DNA of 64,000 nt. Source: Macrocybe gigantea (taxonomy: Eukaryota > Basidiomycota > Agaricomycetes > Agaricales > Callistosporiaceae). The stretch covers positions 124,001 through 188,000 of the forward strand of contig SJRY01000249.1 in the NCBI GenBank assembly GCA_011319805.1, read 5' to 3'. Position numbers and translations under genes: made by a program. Below are positions 58,044 through 64,000 of this stretch, in pieces. Position 1 is the first letter of the stretch, and each line of letters starts with the position of its first letter. The notes under the pieces were generated by a model. It saw only the letters and a list, made by a program, of their open reading frames with translations, made no database searches and was not told where the DNA came from.

Positions 58044-58733
58044 ATGGCCAGCCTCACAAAAGACATTTCTATGCTCAATGGCTCCAACTACAGGACCTGG
58101 TCAGTCCAAATGAAAGCTCTCTTAATGTCGCAGGGTGCCTGGGGTATTACCCAGGGCACTTGGACGAGACCTGTTCCCATGGCCTCCAACTCTAAGACAG
58201 ATGAGATCGCTGAATGGGAAAAGTACAATGAAATTGCACAAGGATACATTCTCTTAAGGACCACCGCACAGGTTCAGTCCAGCATTAATTTGTCGCAGGC
58301 AAACACTGCTGCCTTGCTTTGGACTGAGCTGCAAACTAAATATTCGCTTACTGGTCCAGCGATCACTTTCGCTGATTATAAAGAGACCCTCAATTTCAAA
58401 ATTTCAGGTCAACAAAATCCCAACGTTGAGATCCAATGTCTTGCGACTGCCTATGCCTGCCTTGCTGCGAATAATATCACGATTCCTGAGATCATAAAGA
58501 TAATGACTCTCCTCGCCGCTCTGCTGCAAGGGTATGACTCCCTGGCGCAGACCATTCTTGCCTCGACCGATGAGCATCATCTCACCTGGTCAGCCATTAC
58601 TTCTACGATTGTTGCTGAATGGCAACGTCGGCATCCTACTTCCGCCACCAAAGACAAACATCAGGCAAACAAGTTGTCTGCTGTTAAGCCGAAAGGCTCT
58701 AACCCATGCTGGCGGAACAATAACAATCAATAA
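58044..58733 (+). pseudogene. Copia gag region
   Basis: Starts MASLTKDISMLNGSNYRTWS, the usual opening of the copia gag (UBN2-type) domain, and runs through LLWTELQTKYSLTGPAITFA and GYDSLAQTILASTDEHHLTW. A TAA at 58731 (possible CAA origin) ends this segment. The same frame continues with a Lys-rich stretch and TGA codons at 58782 and 58863 into the protease region, so gag and pol were once one ORF. The zinc knuckle is not evident. Confidence 0.85.
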
Positions 58734-58871
58734 AAACAGTCCGATAAGCCATCGGACCAGAATGCCGACAAAAAGAAGAAATGAGGCAGACGAGGAAAAG
58801 AAAAGGGCAAAGCCCCTGAGCACGATCACGACCACGACCACCACTTTGCTGAACTGGTAGTTTGACTACCG

Positions 58872-61800
58872 ATGTCCGATGCCGCAGCTGGAGTCCTCCA
58901 GTGCCTTCATGATCCCCTGGCCCAGACTTTCTCTGGCGCCAAACCAACCAGCATGCCGAAAGGCATCTATCCCACCTATGATGCTGCGCGAAATCTCGTG
59001 ACCCGACTCGATGTTTCGCCCACCATTGGGCATCTCAAAACACTCGAAGGCATCACCGAACGAAGCGAATTCGTTCAAGGTTCTTCAAAGCGCACAATTG
59101 ATGATCTGGATGCTGAGACCAGCGTCTACAAAAAACTTCGCTTCAAGAAGATCATTGACGAAAAAGATGAAGAAACTGTTTCATTGGGATCAGAACCGCT
59201 GGATTGGGGATCTGACGAGTACGTCATTCCTGATTGCTCACACATTCAAACTAATATGGTGACACAGCAACCTAATTACCTAGATACCGCAGTTTGTAAT
59301 GCCGAACATTTAAATAAACATCATGTTTACCCTTGTAATTGTGAGCAGTGTAAGAAACGTGCCGATACAGGCCTTTCATATTGGATCGTCGATTCCGGCG
59401 CATCCGGACACGTATCAGGAAATATAAATGACTACACGGCTTTTACCCGATGGGACGAGCCAAAATTTTCGGCAACAGCAAACAGTCATACTCCTATTGA
59501 GGGATATAGAACAGTGTTTTTAAAACACAGGATTTATGAGACAAACGGCAGCATATCTGAAAAGATTATGCGCCTACACCCTGTCCTTCTGCTCGGAGAT
59601 CCAAATCTGAGATTACTCTCGATGGGACAATTTCTCCGACAAAAACAAAACATTTTGGGCAATATCAATAGAATCGCCTTTTACAAATATGGACATCAAC
59701 AAATGATCGCTTTTCCAGCCAAAAAGCCGGATACGATCTATGAAGTCGAAACCAAGATCTTAACTGATCAAGAGATGATGGCAACGTATACCATGCTTGC
59801 CACGCCAACTTATGATATTTGGCACCAGCGGATGGGACATCCTTCTCGGATCGTCCTAACTAAAATGGACGAAGCAACTAGAGGTTTTCCTAAAAATCTC
59901 GATATCCCAAAGGTCGACGAACGACCTTGTTCTGGATGCGCACAAGGCAAAATGCCTGCACCGCATTTTCCTAAATCTGACAAAAGAGCCACCGCACCTT
60001 GCGAGCTCATACATTCAGATTTAAAAGAATTCCCGACATTGTCCTATGGGAAATTCAAATGGACAATTACTTTCCTTGATGACTATAGCAGTTACGCCTG
60101 GGTTAGCCTCCTGCGAAACAAAACTGAAGCGAAAGATCGCATCAAAGAATTCATAGCGCGGATGGAAACCCAACACAATCTTAAAGTGAAAAGATGGCAT
60201 TCTGATCAAGGGGGAGAGTATATATCGGGAGAACTTCAGGAATTTATGCGATCCAAAGGAATTGAGATTGAATATTCGGTGCCCTATATGCACCAACAAA
60301 ATGGTCGAGCAGAACGTCTAAATCGGACGTTGATGGAAAAAGCGCAAGCAATGCGCTTCCATGCTTGTTTGCCACCCTCTTGGTGGCAATTCACCATTTT
60401 TCAAGCAACGCAGGTTTACAATCATACGCCAACGCACCGCTTAAAGTAGAAAACCCCTTACGAAATATTCTCGAATCAAAAACCTGATGTTTCGAAGCTT
60501 CGTGTCCTAGGTTGTGGTGCCTACATCTTCATTCATGAAGATCAATGGAAAAATAAACTGTCACTGAGATCTGAACTAATGATTCACCTCGGGTTCATTT
60601 CGAACAGCAAAGGTTATCTCTTCATGAGACGGCCAAATAATGTGCTTTTCCAAGCAACTAAGGCCACCTTCGACGAAAGACTATTTCCGTGTTGCCCCAC
60701 ATATAACCATGAAGATCTGCAAACACCCGACTTCAGAAGCAATGATGATGACTATGATCCATCGACTGGCGCACCTCCAGGTGGCGACAATAACGATGAT
60801 CCTGAAACTCCTCATCCACCTCCACCTTTGGAATCATGATCACGAGATCATGGTCAGACTCGTGATAGACCACGTGACCCCCCTTCAGAAAAAGAAGCTG
60901 ATGTGCATGACAATGAAGCAGAAGCTCCGGATAATCCTCTACCAGGAAACCAGGAACCTATTCAGGAACCTGAACAATGTCCCAATCCCTTCGAACCACG
61001 CAAAGATGATTTAGAAGAATTGTGTTGCCGCAGAGACCTGTGGGAGCCCGCCGATATCTTAAATGATCCAAGGCGACCAACATGCAATCTTCCGAGACAA
61101 AGACCACAGAGAGATATCCGTCCGCCCAAAAGGCCAGGCAATGTCTATGGAGATCGCCCTCCAACAGAACAATTTCGAGACATGAACCGACAATGGTTCT
61201 GGAGAAAGAATGTCAAAAATGACACATGACCTCGAGAAGCACCAGTTCCCGGACCGACTCGACAAGACGAACCAATCGTCAATTCTCCACCGAATATGGA
61301 CATTGACCCTGATATGGACACTAGATCTGATCTTACCCGAATAGTCCGGGAAGGGGAGTAGAGCTATCAAATTATTTGCTTTCTAAAGCACTTCCGGTCG
61401 ATAGCGAAATTCCACAAACAATAGGCAATATAGAGCGCTTACCAGAGCAGCTCAAGAAGGAATGGAAAGACGCTTGCCATGACGAGTTGTTGTCACTCGA
61501 AAAGCACAAGGTCTTTGAACTGGTGGACTTGCCAAAAGGCAGAAAACCTATTAAAAATAAATGGGTTTTCACCATTAAAAGCGATGGATGAAAGAAAGCA
61601 CGCTTAGTCGCAAAAGGCTTCTCTCAGAAAGAGGGAATTGATTATGATGAGATTTTCTCGCCTGTCGTCCGATACGAGACTCTGCGAATAATACTCGCAA
61701 TAGCAGCTCTCGAAAATTGGGTCATTCTCGCCCTAGACATCAAAACTGCTTTCTTATATGGCGATTTAGAAGTAGAAATATACATGGAGCAGCCAACAGG

Positions 61801-62986
61801 CTTTCAGCTAAAAGGCGCTCTAAAGAACAAAGTCCTGCGACTGAGAAAGGCGCTTTACAGACTTAAGCAAGCATCACTCACCTGGTGGAAACAAGTTAAC
61901 AAAACCATGGCGAAGCTAGGCTTTAAACGCCTATATACCGATGCTGGCATTTACATCTACAAAGAAGGCTCCAAACTTGTCGTAGCCATAATTTACGTAG
62001 ATGATGGACTCTTCCTAGGCCCAGACCGCAAACTTGTAGCCAAGAAGAAGTCTGAATTCATGAAGATCTGGGAATGCCGAGATCTAGGTGATGCTGAAGA
62101 ATTCCTTGGCATCAAGATCAGACGTGATAGTCAGAAGATCATCCTCGACCAACAGGATTATCTCTGAAAGGTCGTTAAACGTTTCGGCATGGAGAATGCA
62201 AAGATCACATCAACTCCCTTACCTGCTGGCTATCAACCGATAGCTAATAATGCAGCTATAAACCCAGAACTTTGATCGCAATACCAAGCAGTTATTGGAT
62301 CGCTCCTTTATCTGATGCTCAGTACAAGGCCAGACATAGCCTTTGCAGTTATCAAAATGTCACAATTCTCTGCGAACCCTTCACAAGAACACCTTAATCG
62401 GGCAATGTATATTGTGCGATATCTCGCTGGTACCCCCGATTACCAATTGACCTTTGATGGTGCCTCAAATGAGGGACTAATTGCATATACTGACTCTGAT
62501 TGGGCTTCTGACCCAATCAAGTGACAATCCACGATGGGCTTCTTTATGAAACTCGCCAATGCCACAATCTGCTGGAATTCACGACTCCAAAAAACAGTGG
62601 CATTATCCTCCACTGAAGCCGAATACATGGCACTCTCTGATTGTAGCCGCCAAGTTGTTTGGATTCAGCAAATGTTTGCTGAACTGGGATTTAAAGAATC
62701 CAAAATGCCAATTTGTGGTGACAATCAAGGTTCTATCTTTATAGGATCTAATCCAGTTCAAGAAAGACGAACAAAACACATAGACATTCGCTATCACTAT
62801 ATACGCGAATGTGTTGAAGATGAAAAAGTCTCAGTAGTCTTCATTCCAGGGAACGAAAATCCTGCAGACATGTTCACAAAGAACTTGGTGCAAATCAAGT
62901 ACCTAAAATTCCGCGAGCAATTAGGGGTTACCTTTTTCACCAAACATGCTCAAATTGAAGCTGCATTTAGTGAGGGGGAGTATTGA
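58872..62986 (+). pseudogene. Copia pol region (protease, integrase, RT, RNase H)
   Basis: Protease DSGASGHVSG; pre-integrase YDIWHQRMGHPSRIVLTKM; integrase catalytic residues in LIHSDLKEF, WHSDQGGEY and NGRAERLNRTLMEK. RT follows with KNKWVFTIKSDG, AFLYGDLEVEIYMEQPTGF and the active-site YVDDGLFLG; RNase H shows YTDSDWASD and ALSSTEAEYMAL. The tail ends KFREQLGVTFF. In-frame stops lie at 60447 (TAG), 60837, 61227, 61589, 62165, 62273 and 62522 (all TGA). Between 61345 and 61365 the frame shifts by one base at a GGGG run, just before VELSNYLLSKALP. The region is inactive as sequenced. Confidence 0.93.
62972..62980 (+). other. Polypurine tract
   Basis: GAGGGGGAG directly abuts the right LTR, the expected plus-strand priming site. 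Confidence 0.75.
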
Positions 62987-63288
62987 AAATGTGGCAGCAA
63001 CCCTGCGCCCTACCATTTTCCCTTTGCCCTAATTTTCTTGGCTTCACAGCGCAGCCTGTATGCTCAGTCATACCCTGCGCTATTATCACTAGGATTAGTG
63101 AGCGCACCCTCAACCCTGATGGTCTGTGCACCACTTAGATATGTATAAATATGTCCTATGTAGTATGCCAATTCTATAACGAGTTTCACTCAACCAAGCC
63201 TACGTAGTAAGACCAACCTCCAACAATCCACTAACGTAAGTAGTCCGTTCTAGCTCAAGAGCTTCCTAGCTTGGGTCCAGTTTCAACA
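62981..63288 (+). repeat. Right LTR
   Basis: 308 bp, same length as the left LTR. It begins TATTGAAA rather than TGTTGAAA, a G-to-A change at the second base of the terminal TG. It ends TTTCAACA before the target duplication TGCTT. Confidence 0.93.
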
Positions 63289-63487
63289 TGCTTTCCTCAT
63301 CCATCTAGACCTGGTGAGTTCATGATGATCAATTTTTCTGTGCCCGATTCTCTTACATTTCTTGTAGGCATCGAAGTCTTGAATGTCCCCAGATGGCAGT
63401 CTGATGAATAACTTGCAAAGAACATACAAATAGGAGCAGCAAAAATCCAGTTTTTGCTCTCGATACCAATATTGTAGCCACCCCATC
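63289..63487. other. Spacer between the right LTR and DUF6534-like gene C
   Basis: 199 bp. A minus-strand ORF crosses it, but no domain was seen. It must contain at least part of the promoter and leader of gene C. Confidence 0.4.
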
Positions 63488-64000
63488 ATGGCTAACATTT
63501 CACTCCTGTTTGCTTCTCTTCTTCAGACACCTCACATTCAATAAAGCTTACAGTTCAATCATAGGTTTGGTCCCATGCTCATCGGCGTCTTCTTCAATAT
63601 GATCTTATATGGAGTGAGATGCTTTGCCATTATGACGTAAAACATAAAACATGTTTAGAGTAAAACAATTCTTTTCCAGATCCTCCTTGTCCAGGTTTGC
63701 ATCCAGCTATGCATTCTTCGGTGTCCAAGCTAATGAAACTCAGACCTACACATATTTCCAATTCTACAAGAGGTGAGTGAATCCACTCCAGGGCCCCACC
63801 CTGCTTATGGATGTCTATTAGGGATACACCATGGATCAAATATCTGGTACATGCATTCTTTCTAAATGCAATTGATGCTCATGCCTCTAGGTCTCATATC
63901 TATTTATTGCAGAGATGGCTAACACAGCATTTGACATGTACATCATGTATGAGCCCTTGATTATCCGATTTGGTATCTGTGGCATTATCGTTCCATTGCA
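63488..64000 (+). CDS. DUF6534-like seven-TM protein C, 5' part
   Basis: Third intact-looking member of the family, cut by the window end. Exons read MANISLL|FGPMLIGVFFNMILYG (63488-63507 then from 63565), ILLVQ, TYTYFQFYKR, DTPWIKYL and VSYLFIAEMANTAFDMYIMY, then EPLIIRFG before a GTATCT donor. Intron positions match gene B exactly, and the sequence is closer to B than to A. No stop or frameshift occurs in the visible part. The start lies 199 bp downstream of the copia right LTR. Confidence 0.85.

Larger units (their letters stand above)
57509..63288 (+). mobile_element. Ty1/copia LTR retrotransposon, full-length but mutated
   Basis: 5,780 bp with two 308-bp LTRs, a primer-binding site after the left LTR, a polypurine tract before the right LTR, and a 5-bp target duplication TGCTT (57504-57508 and 63289-63293). 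Domain order is gag, protease, integrase, reverse transcriptase, RNase H, which defines the copia superfamily. The two LTRs differ at about six sites, all transitions, so the insertion is fairly young. The internal region carries many in-frame stops, mostly TGA, and one frameshift, so the copy is probably not autonomous now. Confidence 0.95.

Overview
The window is nuclear DNA of a filamentous basidiomycete, almost certainly an Agaricomycete (mushroom-forming fungus). Genes are split by many short introns (about 48-75 nt, GT-AG with a few GC-AG). Several families are typical of Agaricomycetes: DUF6534-like seven-TM proteins, tandem P450s, and large PHD-finger transposon-derived proteins. The species cannot be named from sequence alone. 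Exon borders were read by eye from splice motifs and family conservation.

Left part (1-26 kb): a short-chain dehydrogenase; a small basic hypothetical protein; an 834-residue Ser/Pro-rich coiled-coil protein; the N-terminal acetyltransferase catalytic subunit Naa10/Ard1; a secreted ferritin-like (Rds1-type) protein; cystathionine gamma-lyase with an unusual His-rich N-terminus; and an allantoate-permease-type MFS transporter. A tandem of DUF6534-like membrane genes follows (15.2-20.6 kb), then gene debris that includes a broken ferritin-like paralogue.

Middle (26.6-35.7 kb): a 5.6 kb transposon-derived gene of a repeated Agaricomycete family (N-terminal Cys/His motif, C-terminal PHD finger) carries a nonsense codon and a frameshift, and imperfect direct repeats flank it. 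Two paralogous single-TM proteins bracket a divergent pair of identical intron-containing tRNA-Leu(AAG) genes. Next comes the most interesting gene: a secreted precursor with dibasic-bounded, Tyr-rich repeats followed by a six-cysteine C-terminal module, which looks like a KEX2-processed repeat peptide precursor.

Right part (36.9-64 kb): an AGC-type kinase, a secreted calcineurin-like phosphoesterase, two tandem P450s, a TKL-type kinase, a multi-TM protein, and glucose-6-phosphate isomerase with an apparent one-base frameshift. A second copy of the multi-TM family is a pseudogene. It is interrupted by a 1,050-bp Mutator-like element with 63-bp inverted repeats and a 9-bp target duplication. 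A 5.8 kb Ty1/copia retrotransposon with 308-bp LTRs, a 5-bp target duplication and many CGA-to-TGA stops follows. Its right end lies 199 bp upstream of a third DUF6534-like gene that runs off the window.

Four apparent one-base deletions occur (DUF6534 gene A, the transposon gene, glucose-6-phosphate isomerase, copia pol), three of them at G runs. Assembly indels should be separated from true decay before the broken genes are called dead.
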